Positions 1 through 21,202 of a DNA stretch of 64,000 bases are shown here, piece by piece. The notes below the pieces were generated by a model that was not told the DNA's origin, made no database searches, and saw only the letters and a program-made list of their open reading frames with translations. The DNA lies in the NCBI GenBank assembly GCA_021613375.1, contig CM038702.1, positions 30,695,686-30,759,685 of the forward strand, given 5' to 3'. How positions within the stretch are numbered: position 1 is the stretch's first letter; each line of letters starts with the position of its first letter. The translations under genes were made by a program, and so were the position numbers. Source of the stretch: Megaleporinus macrocephalus (lineage: Eukaryota > Chordata > Actinopteri > Characiformes > Anostomidae).

Positions 1-163
1 TTGACTTGATTTTCATTTCACATCACACGATATGACTACCAAGTCTGCAGACATTGCAATGACAAGGAGGAGACGACATACAGTGCAGGCATGCTATAAT
101 CATTTATTCTCTTCAAATGAATCAAATATTAGGCTTTTTACTTGTGCTTGCATGGGTGCAATC

Positions 164-247
<84 letters not shown>

Positions 248-779
248 TATCCTATGGGTCCCCTTCAACCCCTTTAACAGGCTACATCCTGGTGTGGCTG
301 CTCTGTGTGCTATAGCAGCAAAGCTAATTCTATTTGTGAAAAGGGCAGCAGAGGTGGTGCCACAGGAGAACACGACCTGGACCCGCTCTAACAGGCTGTA
401 TTATCAGGAGCGGAGGGCACCGGCCATTACGAAACAAGTCCTGCTGCCCAATCCTGCAGGAATGTCCACCTGAATCCTGGAATACATTCAGAGTCAGCTG
501 GAACAGCTGCTGTAGCCAGGATCCTGCACAAGTATTACAAAAAGACTGCAAGATGTGGAAACAGTATAGATCAGAACTTTTCTGCAGCTCGTGCTCTCTG
601 GCAGTATTAGACTCTTCCTGTAAGGGCTGTAGGATTTTCAACAAGTGCACTCTCAAGCCTGCATGCTCAGTCACTGCTCTCACAGCGGGAAGATGCTGCG
701 AGGCTCCATCACCACTGGACAACCATGAAGACCTCGACGCTCCATTTGTTGCACACGAACATGAGGACTGAGAGGGGTA
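1..779. other. No supported gene
   Basis: Apart from the microsatellite at 167-250, open frames here on both strands (e.g. the roughly 160-codon minus frame at 330-809) show no family resemblance. It could be leader sequence of a gene driven from the CpG-rich block, but nothing decides this. Confidence 0.4.
167..250. repeat. (TA)n followed by (CA)n microsatellite
   Basis: Uninterrupted TA dinucleotides followed by a short CA run. Confidence 0.95.
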
Positions 780-1460
780 GGGTGGACCGGGAATCCCCCC
801 ATCATACAAAGCCTCCCCCTCTCACGTAGCCTGTAAGCTGGAAGTCGGAATACATGCCGCACAACAGCGTTTCCTCTCACACGGCGAGCCGAACGGAGCC
901 GCGCAACACGACTAAACCGACTACCACACGCAGACCTCATACAACACTCCCCTCACAATCCGCTGCCTCTCTAAGCAAACGACCACCCGCTCTACCGAAC
1001 AGGGAGCGGTTGCGCTCGCTGTTAATGAGCCTTTCGCCGGAGACAAACACGACAGTATGACGAGACGAGGGAAGCACCAGCAACACCCCAAACGTTAACG
1101 TTACATGCAAAACCGTTAGTCAGCATCTGTACGTACAGCCTTTCCTTTACCTCAGAGAGTGTGTATCCGCTCCGCTGTCAGGGTGTCTGTGTGTGTGTGT
1201 GTGTGTGTGCGCGCTCGCGGGAGGGGGGAAGCCCTGCGCTCGTGCCACAGCTTTCTCCAGGCTGCCTCACAATGCATGCCGGGAACGTGAACAACGTCTC
1301 ATTGCACTCATCCCCCACTCCCACCACCCCTCTCCATCCAACACCCCCGCCCCCCGTCCCCAAGCCATGTGACGCGGGAATATTAATATTTCAGCAGCGT
1401 GTGCCGGAAATGAGGCTGCTGATATTAGCGCTGCTCTGCGTTTAAGTGCAGCGAATGTTA
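780..1460. promoter_or_regulatory. GC/CpG-rich island, possible promoter of a gene to the left
   Basis: This stretch is much richer in CpG than its surroundings (cggcgagccgaacggagccg, cgcgctcgcggga, gacgcgggaat) and includes a (GT)n at 1184-1210. It looks like a CpG-island promoter. I see no exon I can identify, and no frame around it resembles a known protein. Confidence 0.4.
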
Positions 1461-1671
1461 TTCAAATCAGAAACAGGTAAACATAACATCGCGATACTTT
1501 CTTATTCTCTCCATACACGATAAGCGATATTAGCGATAGCGCCTTTTCTCAAAGCTGCTGAGCAGTCAAGACCCTGCCGACATGGTTCATTTGCCTAAAC
1601 ATAAATGATACACTATCGCCGGTTCATTAGAATAGAGCAGTTATGTGGCTATTGGAAATACTGTAGATCCC

Positions 1672-1731
1672 GCTCTGAATTGTAGTACTGAGCTCTGAAT
1701 TGTAGTACTGAGCTCTGAATTGTAGTACTGA
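1672..1731. repeat. Three perfect copies of a 20-bp unit
   Basis: The unit gctctgaattgtagtactga is repeated three times without mismatch. Confidence 0.9.
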
Positions 1732-1840
1732 GTGTTATAACCACCACAGTAACGCACAGTACAGGGTTGTGTGTTTGCCATACATTGTAATTTGCATTTA
1801 CGTACTTGCGTTAAGTATGTTTCTGGCCTAAGACAGCCTA

Positions 1841-2891
1841 AAGTACACTATATTACCAAAAGTATTCGTTTGTCTATATTCACACACTTGTGAACTCAAG
1901 TGAGATCCCATCCCAGCATCAACTCTCCTGGGAAGGCTTTCCACACGGTTTAGGAGAGTGTTTATGGGAATGTTTGACCATTCTTCCAGATGCGCATTTG
2001 TTGTGAGGTCAGACACTGAAGTTGGACGAGAAGGCCTGTCTCGCAGTCTCCGCTCTAATTCATCCCAAAATGGTTCTATAGGGTTGAGGCCAGTCAAGTT
2101 CTTCCACACCAAACTCGCTCCTCCATGTCTGTATGAAGCTGCTTTGTGCTCTGGTGGGCAGTCATGCTGGAACAGGAACGGGTCGTCCCCAGACTGTCTC
2201 CACAAAGTTGAAAGCATGAAATTGTCCAAAATGAAGAGTTCCGCTCACTGGAACTAACTCCTGAAAAACAACACCAAAATCCTCCCTCCACCAAACTTTA
2301 CACTTGGCACAATGCAGTCAGACAAGCGCCGTTCTCATCCACCCAGTTGCCAGACGGAGAAGCGTGATTCTTCACTCCAGAGAACACGTCTCCACTGTTC
2401 TAGAATCCACTGGTGGCATGCTTTACACCACAGCATCCAACACTTTGCATTGCACTTGTAAGGCTTGGATGCAGCTGCTCGGCTGAAACGCATTCCATAA
2501 AGCTACCTACGCTCTGTTCTTGAGCGAATCTGAATGACACATGAAGTGCTTTATGCCTCAGCAACCCCTAACCCTGCTCTGTTGTTTTATGTGGCTACCG
2601 CTTAGTGGCTGAGTTGCAGACGTTCCCAATATCGCTTTCACTTTGTTATAATACCACTGACTGTCCACTGTGGAATATTTAGTAACGAGGACATTTCACG
2701 TCTGTACTTGTTGAACAGGTGGCATCCTGGTACCACACTCCTAAGCTCCTGAGCTCCTAAGTGCGACCCATTCTTTCACTAATGTGCGTAGAAGCAGTCT
2801 GCATGCCTAGGTGCTTGGTTTTATATACCTGTTGCCATGGAATTTCAATTATTTGGATAGGAGGGTGAATACTTTAGGCAATATAGTGTAA
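1841..2891 (-). mobile_element. Decayed Tc1/mariner-like transposon, full length with TIRs
   Basis: Inverted termini CACTATATTACCAAAAGTATTC (left) and the complement of CACTATATTGCCTAAAGTATTC (right) are flanked by TA on both sides, the Tc1/mariner target duplication. The minus strand encodes a broken transposase C-terminus with recognisable pieces LNPIEPFWDELERRLR and VESLPRRVDA. Stops and frameshifts interrupt the rest, so it is a dead copy. Confidence 0.8.
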
Positions 2892-3479
2892 CTGATAACC
2901 TTATTGTCATCTGGGGACATAAGTGCATACAAAGTGCGTCCTACAAAGTCATTAGCAAACCAAACACAGTATAGTCTAGACCTCTGCCAATCATCAGGTA
3001 ATATATATATTTATATATTAATGAGGCAAATTGAGTGGTAGTATTTAAACATTCTTACAAAAGCTCAATTAGAAGTTAATTTATTTAAATTACGTTGATT
3101 TTAACTTTATTAAAACTGCAGACCTTCCGGACCTTCAGGATCATTGTTTTAAATGTGCATTCTCAATGAATTGGCTTAGTGACTTTCAGAAAAAAGCCCC
3201 ACTGTAGTAGGGTTGTGTGTTGGAAAGAACCTGACAATACAATACATATTATGATGTAGGGGTTATAATTCAATAAATTCCTATTCTATAGAAAGTCTTA
3301 TTCTATTCTATATAAGTCTACTTTTAGAAAAACTATTATGCTATAAAACACACTACAGTTTGAATAGTTTATAGGTCTGTCTAAAAATCTATATGTTTTT
3401 TTGAGAATCTATACATTGTCACAAAACATATTTCTGTGATACTCAGGTGTGTCTGTATTTTGTACACCCCTACTATAGA

Positions 3480-5039
3480 GACACAATTACAGTTACAGTC
3501 ATTCGGTGTTTCATATTAACAATAGAACAAGGATGAAGGAGCTTGAAAAGATCTACATTCTTAGTCTCAACAAAGATTTAAATTGTCCTGTCTGTGATCT
3601 TCTCCGGGGTTCTTTATGGATGTAAATTCTGGATGACAAAAGACAGGAAATTTACTGAGGGCTTTAAATGGTACTGGCATAGACTTTCTTAGATGACAAA
3701 GAAATCAAACACATGGATTGTCAAGAAAAGCCTCACCTCTCACTTGAAGCCCATATAACCAAAGTGTTATATGGTTATACTTCGGACATATTCTGAACTG
3801 ATTCTTTGGAAAAGATAATTATGTTTGGGAAGGTCGGACAGACTTCAATGGAAGTGAAACAGTCCATCATTAAGCTGAAAAAAGAAGAAATCCATCAGAG
3901 AGATGAAATAAGAGTGGAAATGTTAGGAGTGGCCAACTTAACAGTTCTTAACTACCTTAACTACTTAACTACCATAAAGAGAAGACTTCATGAGAGCAAA
4001 TACAGAAAGTTCACCACAAGCTGCAAACCATTAATCAGCCTCAAAATAGAACCCCCAGATTAGACTTTGCCAAAAAACATCTAAAGAAGCCAGCCCAGTT
4101 CTGGAACAGCATTCTACGGACAGATGAAACTAAGATCAACCAGTATCAGAATGAGGTGAGGAAGAAAGTATGGAGAAAGAAATCCAAAGCATACCACATC
4201 CTCTGTAAAAGATGGCGGAGGGAATGTGATGGCATGGGCATGCATGGCTTCCAGTGGCACTGAGTCACTGGTGTTTATTGATGATGTGACAGAAGACAGA
4301 AGCAGCTGGAGGAATTCTAAAGTGTACAGGGATATACTTTCTGCTCAGATTCAACCAAATGCAACTAGGTTGATATGACGGCACTTCACAGTACAGACGG
4401 ACAGTGACCCAAAACATACTGTGAAAGCAACCCAGGAAGTAGAATACTCTGCAATGGCCGAGTCAATCACCAGATCTTAACTCGACTGAGTGTGCATTTC
4501 ACTGCTTAAGACAAATTTAAGGCAGAAAAACCCTTAAAACAAGCAAAGGTTTTCTTTTATTTGTTATTGTTGTTATTATTATTATTATTATTTATTTATT
4601 TATTTTCTCTCTCATTGATATGATCACTCTTCATCCATTTTAAAATAAAAACAGTTGTTCACAAAAAAAAAACAAAAAAAACAAGCAACGGCTGAAGACA
4701 GCTGCAGTAAAGGCCTAGCAAAGCATCACAAAGGAGGAAACCCAGCGTTTGGTGATGTCCATGGGTTCCAGATATCAGGCAGTCATTGCCTGCAAAGGAT
4801 TCTCAACAAAGTATTAAAAACGAACATTTTATTTACAGTAGTGTTAATCTGTCCAATTACTTTTGAACCCCTGAAATGAGAAGTCTGTGTAGAAAAATGG
4901 TTACAATTTCTAAACATTTCATAGGATATTTTTGTTCAAGCCCTTGAATTAAACCTGAAAGACTACACTTCAATTGCATCACATCTATTGTAGTGGCATG
5001 GAGAGTGTTACTGTCCAAATATTTCTGGGCCTAACTGTA
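3480..5039 (+). mobile_element. Second, different Tc1-like transposon remnant
   Basis: Plus-strand decayed transposase: the region around 3830-4560 contains Tc1 hallmarks (KKHLKKPAQFWNSILRTDET, VWRKKSKAYH) broken by frameshifts. The right terminus ctgtccaaatatttctgggc at about 5010-5035 is the typical inverted end of this abundant fish family. An AT-rich insertion lies at about 4545-4680. The left end is too decayed to place; 3480 is approximate. Confidence 0.7.
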
Positions 5040-5300
5040 TATATACTGATCAGCCACAGCATTAAAAACACCTCCTTATATCTACGCACATTTGTAGGAG
5101 CACCTTGTTCTTCAGACTGTAGTCCATCTGATTCGCTGCACATATTGTTTATTCCCTTTTACCCTGTCCTTTACCGTTCAGTGTCACTGTAGTGCTGAGA
5201 ATGACTCACCACCTAAACAATATCTGCTTTGTGGTGGTCCTGTGTGTTGTAAATGGAGCTAATAAAATGGATATTGAGTGTAGATGTTATAGCTGATGGT
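5040..5300. repeat. Copy of the dispersed repeat also found in gene B intron 9
   Basis: It begins at tactgatcagccacagcatt, immediately after the right end of a Tc1-like remnant, and matches the repeat at 34780-35105 in order over several blocks. No coding potential seen. Confidence 0.55.
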
Positions 5301-7184
5301 CTTCTCTCGCTCTTAAATCCATTTTTTTATGAGCATAGCATAAAAAAATAATATACAGTAATAGAATTTAACAAACTGTTAATACTTAGCTGCTGAAGCG
5401 CTAATTTCACAGAGCTGACTTTAGTAAATTTTACTGTGTGATTTACGCTATACTAGCCCACTAAGAATGATCCGAATCAACATCCACAAATTTTTCACTC
5501 AGTGTGTCCATTTTTACCCCAAATCACATGACGATCAGCAGGAGACTGAACATGGTGGTGTCCTGTGCTAGTAAAATAAAGTAGCATACATGGTGCACCC
5601 CCAAATAAACCACTGAGGAGTGGGGAAAAAAGATCAGCACTGTTATTCTGTGAATTCATTTTGTTCCTGGGCTACCTTCAGCTAGAGAATACAAGGTATG
5701 GCACACTGGATTTGCATAGCAAACCTCAAAAGCCACACACATACACACCCGAATGTAAGTTTCAATTTCAGCATGTCTTATTTACGAGTTGTCAAGCACT
5801 GTCAGTCACTTCAGAGTCCATTTGCAAAGTGTAATATTAATGGCATTACTGTCAGAGGAGCAGGAGTATTCTCCACGGATACACACACAGAGACTACACA
5901 CATTAACATTTATCTCACAGTGTCAGGCAGAGTGAAGCTGTTGATGAAACCTGACAATAGTGAACATTATAATCTTATAGGTTCTTACGCATGGAATGCA
6001 ACTAAGACATAATTAGCCAGCACTGTAATAGTACCATAGCATTGGATTCTCAGTTCTCAGGGGAACTATGCAATTTGCAGAGTAATTTAGAATGCAGCGT
6101 TGCCCGATTGATGCACAGAACATGTAGTGGCAATAAATAACTCTTTATTGACTTCTTGGGCAAAACTGATTGAAATTTCCGAGCTGCCACATTGATTTTA
6201 CTGCCTTTCCTTCTTCCCCCAACAGTTAAATGCATGCATACAAAAATTAAAAGCAGAGCCTTATTTGCCCTGCATTCATTGAATTCCAGTTTAAAAAAAA
6301 CAAAACAATAAAATTTTAAGTGTTTTTATTATATCTAAAAAAGTATTTAATCTATTCTGACCTGAATGCTATAAACTAAAACGTAGAGATGAGAGAATAG
6401 TTTTTGAAAGAATCAGTGACTTAGAAATGTGCGAGCCACTTCACCGCACAATGACATGGCTCTTTCATTGTCTACAACATCAACACATTTAGCTGTTTGT
6501 GATTTCACAACCTTGAACATCTGAGGAGCTTTTATCAGCTGGAAGTAAAACCCGGTTTGGGGCAGGGCAGATGAGCAGTTTCACCAGAGATACCATCAAT
6601 TTTACCGGAAAAAGACAGTTGTGCTCTCTGCAAAATCCCTCCAGGAGGATTTAGATGAATCCCATGGATTGTAAATACTTCAAAACCTAGCTTGCCATGT
6701 AAATGGAGAATTTAGGAGAGGGGAAACAGCAGCCAGTTTAGGTGCACCTAAAACTGTTTACCTTGCTACAAGGTCATTCAGCTCCCCAAGATCAGTTGCC
6801 CTTAGTAGGCAGTTAAAGTGCAGACCCCATATTATGGACATTTGCTTTGTCTCATCAATCACACTTGATTCATCTGATTAAGTTATTAACAATTGGTCAG
6901 GGATGTGGGGAATAGGACAAATACAAAAATCTGCACAGCATCTACAGCGATTGTCCTATTTTACCATATGTACATAAATGTGTAGTTCTAGATTTGTTTC
7001 TGAGTTTATTCTGCATGGATTTATTCTATATTGTTGTCTGACCTTAGAATCCAGACCCTAAAATTCAAGAGCATCTAGTGAACTCCGAATGACTACATCT
7101 GTGTTTAGATGAAAGTTTTCTTCAGGCAGACCTTTTATGTAGTTTTTCAGTTTTCAGTGGAGTTGACGCAAGGGCTCTGTGCAG
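5301..7184. other. Intergenic, no feature recognised
   Basis: AT-rich sequence with short open frames of no recognisable content. Several phrases look like old repeat debris, but no family can be assigned. Confidence 0.5.
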
Positions 7185-7720
7185 GCTACTGCAGTTGTCA
7201 AAACATCATGGACCTTGCTTTGTGCACAGAGACAGTTATGCTGGAACAGGAAAGAACCATCCCTAAACAGTTTCCACACAGCTGGAAGCTTTGTATGTTG
7301 TAGCATTAACATTACCCTTGACTGGAGCCAAGTGGCCCAACCTGAAAAACAGCCCCAGACCCATTATCCCTCCTCCACCAAACTTTATTGTGCATTTACT
7401 GTGCATTGTGTTCTTTAAGCCTACCAAACCCAGATTCATCCAGCAGCCAACAAACCACTCAGGCTGACACTTTGCATTGCGTATAATGATCTTAGGTTTG
7501 TGTGCAGCAGCTCGGTCACAGAAACAAATTTAATGAAGCTCCTGACACAGTTCTTGGGCTGATGTTGCTTCCAAACACAGTTTGTAGTGAGTGTTGTGCC
7601 AGACGATGGGTGATTTTTTTATGCACTACACAGCAGTCTGCAGTGGCTTTGTGTGGCCTACCATTTCATGGCTGACCTGTTGTTGCTCCTAGACACTGTC
7701 ATAACACTAACCCCTAACAG
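7185..7720 (-). mobile_element. Fragment of the same Tc1-like family as the element at 1841-2891
   Basis: Blocks such as ttatgctggaacaggaa, cctccaccaaacttta, cactttgcattgc and gcagcagctcgg recur in the same order as in 1841-2891. No TIRs are preserved, so this is an internal relic. Confidence 0.65.
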
Positions 7721-8274
7721 TAGAAACTAATAAGAATTCTAGAGCTGTAATTTGTTGAGTTTTCTTAGACTAAATTTACTTCAAATAAAGTTACATTCTT
7801 TCCAATGTAATTTTAATGATAATTATGACAATTTTCTTCAAGCATGTCCATGCGTACAGAATGAAAAGCATACATCGTTTATTTTAAGCAGTTATAATTA
7901 AGTTCATGACATAAATCACAAATCAAAACTGACAAACCTTGTGTTTTCTTCTGCAGGTTGTTTTACAAATTTAACTAGATCACTAAACACTTTTTTTTCT
8001 CCTTTTACTTTTGGACAAGGAATAAGGAACAAAACAACAAACAAACAAATGAATCAAGAATTCCAATGCATTGTATATTATACTAATACTTTACACTGAA
8101 TTATACTGAACATAAAAAAAATACAGTCTGATATTAATGTCATTCATGTTCATGAACATAAATAATATGAAGTGTACAAAGCAATTAATTAATTACCCTG
8201 TTAGTAACAAGTATTTGATTGCTTTTTAATTAATACTTTATCCTTTATCCAAAATACCAAGATGTTAAGATTTG

Positions 8275-8344
<70 letters not shown>

Positions 8345-9152
8345 CAAAAATCATTTTTTTCCCAAAAAATATTACCTAAGGTAATTCCTGCAAGATTACA
8401 AATTAAACAAATTAAATTAAAGTAGAAAACAAACAAATAACATAATGACAAATTACAGTAAGTAACCTAAATTAAATGTAAACATCACATCCTGTATTAA
8501 AGATTTTCCTCCCTCTCTGATTTACATATACTAATCCTTACTTACTATTCTGTGGAAGCTGTTATGGTGCTGTAAAGGTCTCTGTTTTCAACTTTAACTC
8601 AACTTGAAAAAAAACAAAAACAAAGTTCAGTACCAATGTAAGTAAACATGATCATGAGAAAATATATTGCTGAGACTTTGAGCTTGCCCAACTCCAGTCT
8701 CGTCAAAAGGACTTTACTATACTTTATCCGCACGGAAGCACATTACTGGACAGACAGCATGGCCCTAATACTAATCCTATACTAATATAGTGCAGAATAT
8801 AAATGCAGGAGGAGCCGGTTTTAAATTAAAGCACGTTGTGAACAGGCCATAACAATCTCACTTTCTGTGAAATTTAAGCAAATGCTACTAAAGTGTTTTA
8901 AAGTCGAGGCAATCGAGAAAACAGCTAACAAAAACCAGTTTGGGCATTAAAAAGTAAGTGGCTGTGTGTGATCAGCCTGGTGTTTTAAAGCCTTTTTTTA
9001 AAAAAAAATTCAAATTAAGTATTTCAAGCTCATCAAAAGGGGTGCTACTCATTTTAAGACAGAAAAGTGCAGCGACTTAGGTCGTTTAATTGGAGTATCA
9101 TTATCTGATAGGTTAAACCACTATCACTGGTTAGGGCAATGGTCGTAAAAAA
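7721..9152. other. Downstream flank of gene A
   Basis: AT-rich, with the (TA)n at 8277-8343. A minus-strand ATTAAA (tttaat on plus, about 9085) lies about 65 bp after the gene A stop and could serve as its poly(A) signal. No genes seen. Confidence 0.45.
8277..8343. repeat. (TA)n microsatellite
   Basis: Uninterrupted TA dinucleotides about 0.8 kb downstream of gene A. Confidence 0.95.
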
Positions 9153-18129
<8,977 letters not shown>

Positions 18130-18180
18130 TCGGCCATCATGGGCGCATAACAGCCGATGATGAGAACTGCTGTTTGCATG

Positions 18181-18620
18181 ACTGTGGTGCGAGGACGAAG
18201 TGAGGGAGTGGAATAAAAGTAAAAGAATGTAAACTATGCGAAAGCTCGACACGGAGAGAGCAGCATGACAGACCTGCAAGTCAGGAAACACAAAAGAACA
18301 CTTACAAACCATATAAAAGACTAAAGTGGAAGCGAGTAAGTAAAAAAAAACTTGTAAAAAGTATGCCATTTAAATATACTCCGTATTAAATTATAAAGTT
18401 AGTTCACTTACGTTCACTCAACTGACAAACATTTCCTCTCCACACAAAACTGCACCATTACTGTCCGTGTCCCGCCCAGACCTGCAGATCATTCTCTTTC
18501 TCCCTACATCTTTCAGACACTGTTCTAAACGCGTCTAGGCGGACGATCAGACTCTCGGACACACTCGGAGCCAAGTGGATGCTTCTCTTCACGTGATACG
18601 AGCAGAGCAGGAACTGTTTG
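18181..18620 (-). promoter_or_regulatory. Gene A 5' leader: putative non-coding exon, short intron and promoter
   Basis: On the minus strand a strong donor (AAC|GTAAGTG) ends a putative 5' UTR exon at 18412. A pyrimidine-rich tract ending CACCACAG gives an acceptor at 18182, leaving a 230-bp leader intron before the first coding exon. Upstream are a GC box (GGGCGGG, about 18472-18478) and GAGAAAGAGAAT (about 18491-18502), one mismatch from the IRF/ISRE core GAAANNGAAA. Splice and promoter roles are inferred; no transcript evidence is available. Confidence 0.45.
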
Positions 18621-19177
18621 CTGCTGTCGAGATGAAGAATGGGTTGCCAGATACAGCTCAAAATTAAGCCCAATGTTTGTTAAGTACTACCACCGCCACC
18701 AAGATGTTGGTACAAGCCGCAAAATTTAAATACTAGTACAAAACACTTTAGACAGGTAGTAGTCCCAATATGTATGTTTGTATTTCTAGGATTATTCTTT
18801 TAATTACAATTATTTTAATGATTTGCTAGTATTGATTTCCTTTGTCTTTCTTTTAGCCTATGTGAACATAGTTCTTCTTGTTTCTATAGATCAGATGCAC
18901 TGCTCTGCATCATACATTCATGATCATGCAATCTTAAAACTGCCATCAAATGCATTTTCTGTATTTTTCTTAAATTGTTTTCTGATGTCTACAAAGAAGG
19001 GATGTGATGTGGATCAACATGCCCATACATCACCCTATGAATTGTCCCTAGAATGAAATGAGCTGTTTGACCAAGAAGGCAGGTAGGTCATCAAACTTAG
19101 AAAGTCGTCATACAGCTCACAGGTCAACATATTTGTAGTGGTGGTGTGGGTCGTGTGTTAGTGTGCGTTGTGCTGGC

Positions 19178-20604
19178 AGGGGCGTATCTAGTCCTAATTT
19201 AGGGGTGCCCTTAAAGTGAGCCCCAGCAGCCCCAAAGATTATAGTATAAAAAAAACGTTTTTTTCTTTTAACGTTAATTTGTTGTTACAAGCTAGAAATG
19301 TTAATGTATGTTTAAAAGAGTGTATGTTTAAACCAATTATATTAACATCGAAAATACAGCAGCCCCCCCCCCTCCTGCCTCGCAAAATGGTATGATCCAG
19401 CTTTATCAGTGGCCCATATTTCTGATTACTCTTTATTCTGTTATTGTTAGCTAGGAGTGACTATCTGATGGTTTATTTTAATTTAGCAGGCTAATGCGGC
19501 AGGTGCTCTGTTTACTGTTTATAAAGGAGTGAGAGAAGCTGTAGCTGCTGTGCTGTTGGTTAGCCTGTGTGTTATTAAAGCTAAGGTGATAGAGTAGTGC
19601 TGTCTGTATGTGTTTTATCTAATTAATGTAACAGAATAATAAGATATCAAGAGATGATACTATAACGTAACTGTGTGTGTGTATGTGTGGTCAGCCAGGT
19701 AACTGTGGAGTTAGGTCGACATGATCTTGATCATATGCTCAGAATCTGTTGATAATCGTAATAATATTGATAACTGATTATTAGAATTAGTGTGTCTAAT
19801 CTAAATCATTCTAATTATTCTGTCATGACACACTCACCCCAAGTCTCATGCCCTGAATTTCTCTCATTCTCATCTGGTCACCCTTTAGCCCACAGAAGCT
19901 CAATATTCAATAAAAAATGTTTTCAATTAATATAAATCTATTTATTTTTCTCTCGCATATATATACCAAACCGCGCTGGTGATTTTCCTCTCTGCTGATA
20001 CTGTCTAGATAACGGCTCATATGGTCTTCGGGTTTAGACCAAATTTGTGCAAGTGTGTGTTTGATTGATGGCAACCCCGCTTGTCCTGCCTCTCCATATA
20101 CGTTGAAGTAGCTATGATTCCTATGTTTCCTAACTTGTCCCTGCCTTTCACCAAGCTAAATCATTTCTGATTGGTGTTGTTTCTGCCAAACATTTTTTTC
20201 ATCTCGTTTTTTAGTTGACTAAAGTGTCAAACAATTTCGTCATAGTTTTTATCTTTTTATTTAGTTATCGTCTCGTTTTCGTCATAAAAAAAAGTTTATT
20301 GATGAAAACTATGACAAAAAAGTCTGTCAACGAAATTAACACTGATATATATGTATATAGTTTATACTTTATTATATTTTACTTTTAATAAAATGTTTTA
20401 ATACATTTGTAAACTAAGCTTTGTGAACTCTGTGAAGTTGTTTTTAAGATTTATTGGTGTCTTTCTAGTCACAGTGTTCCCTCAAAACTGATTTCTGATT
20501 GATGGTCCAAAATGACTTTAAATTGTAGTTGTTTTATGAGCTGTTCTCATTTGGGTTCTCAGCCCCCTAAACCTCTAAACCTACAATCACCCCTGAGTCC
20601 GGAC
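19178..20604. mobile_element. Non-autonomous hAT-like element, long copy
   Basis: Begins CAGGGGCG and ends CACCCCTG, hAT-like short inverted termini. The interior matches the copy at about 38999-39510 over several hundred bases (gatcttgatcatatgctcag, gaatctgttgataat, tgtcatgacacactcacc). The extra 0.9 kb includes a nested stretch at about 20170-20345 with its own inverted, gacgaaa/tttcgtc-rich structure. No convincing 8-bp duplication is seen around this copy. Confidence 0.5.
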
Positions 20605-21202
20605 AGAAATCTTCATGCGTATCCGAATGTAACAGTGAGCATAAATAAGCTTTTAATGAGTGACAAGGAGGTTTTATTCTGAGCGAGTTTGGAGCGTTTC
20701 TATTGGTCCATTCATCTTGAAACTCTCTTAGGATCTAAACATCAGCTGTCCTGCTCAACTGATGAATATGAAAAGCAACACAAATGGAGATACATGTTTT
20801 TGTTTGGACAGTGATGAAATGATGACCACTTGTAACAAATGCCACTTTAAGTCAAACCCAGATGTTCAAATACCGGCATACAGTCCATCTGGTCCCTGTA
20901 GAGAAGCACTGCCCATAGAATCACACCACATACACATGAGCCCATTGGCACCTTTCCCCAAGCCAGGCGTGGGGTAGAGGTGTACGAAACCCCCCAGGTT
21001 TGGAGAAGCCTCGCCGCTCATCACGTATCACTGTTGTACCAGTTCTCACAGGGTGGACGAGAAGTGGTGCGAGATGAGCTCCTGATCTTCTCTCTGTCTC
21101 CAGGAGCACTGCCGTGCCTGATCTACTCTACGGACTCGTCTGTTTGTCGATTTCTTCCATCCCTCTTTTTCCCCATAGAGTTCCATTCATATACCGTCCC
21201 AC
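20605..21202. repeat. Intergenic stretch with a dispersed repeat fragment
   Basis: About 20650-20830 contains ggagcgtttctattggtcca followed by agatacatgtttttgtttgg. Related sequence recurs at about 41220-41395 (gene B intron 3) and 51520-51670 (gene C intron 5), so this is a dispersed element of unknown class. The rest shows nothing recognisable. Confidence 0.5.

Noticed and set aside
330..809. Minus-strand frame of about 160 codons
   Set aside because: No recognisable domain, no supporting splice sites; kept only as unassigned sequence next to the CpG-rich block.
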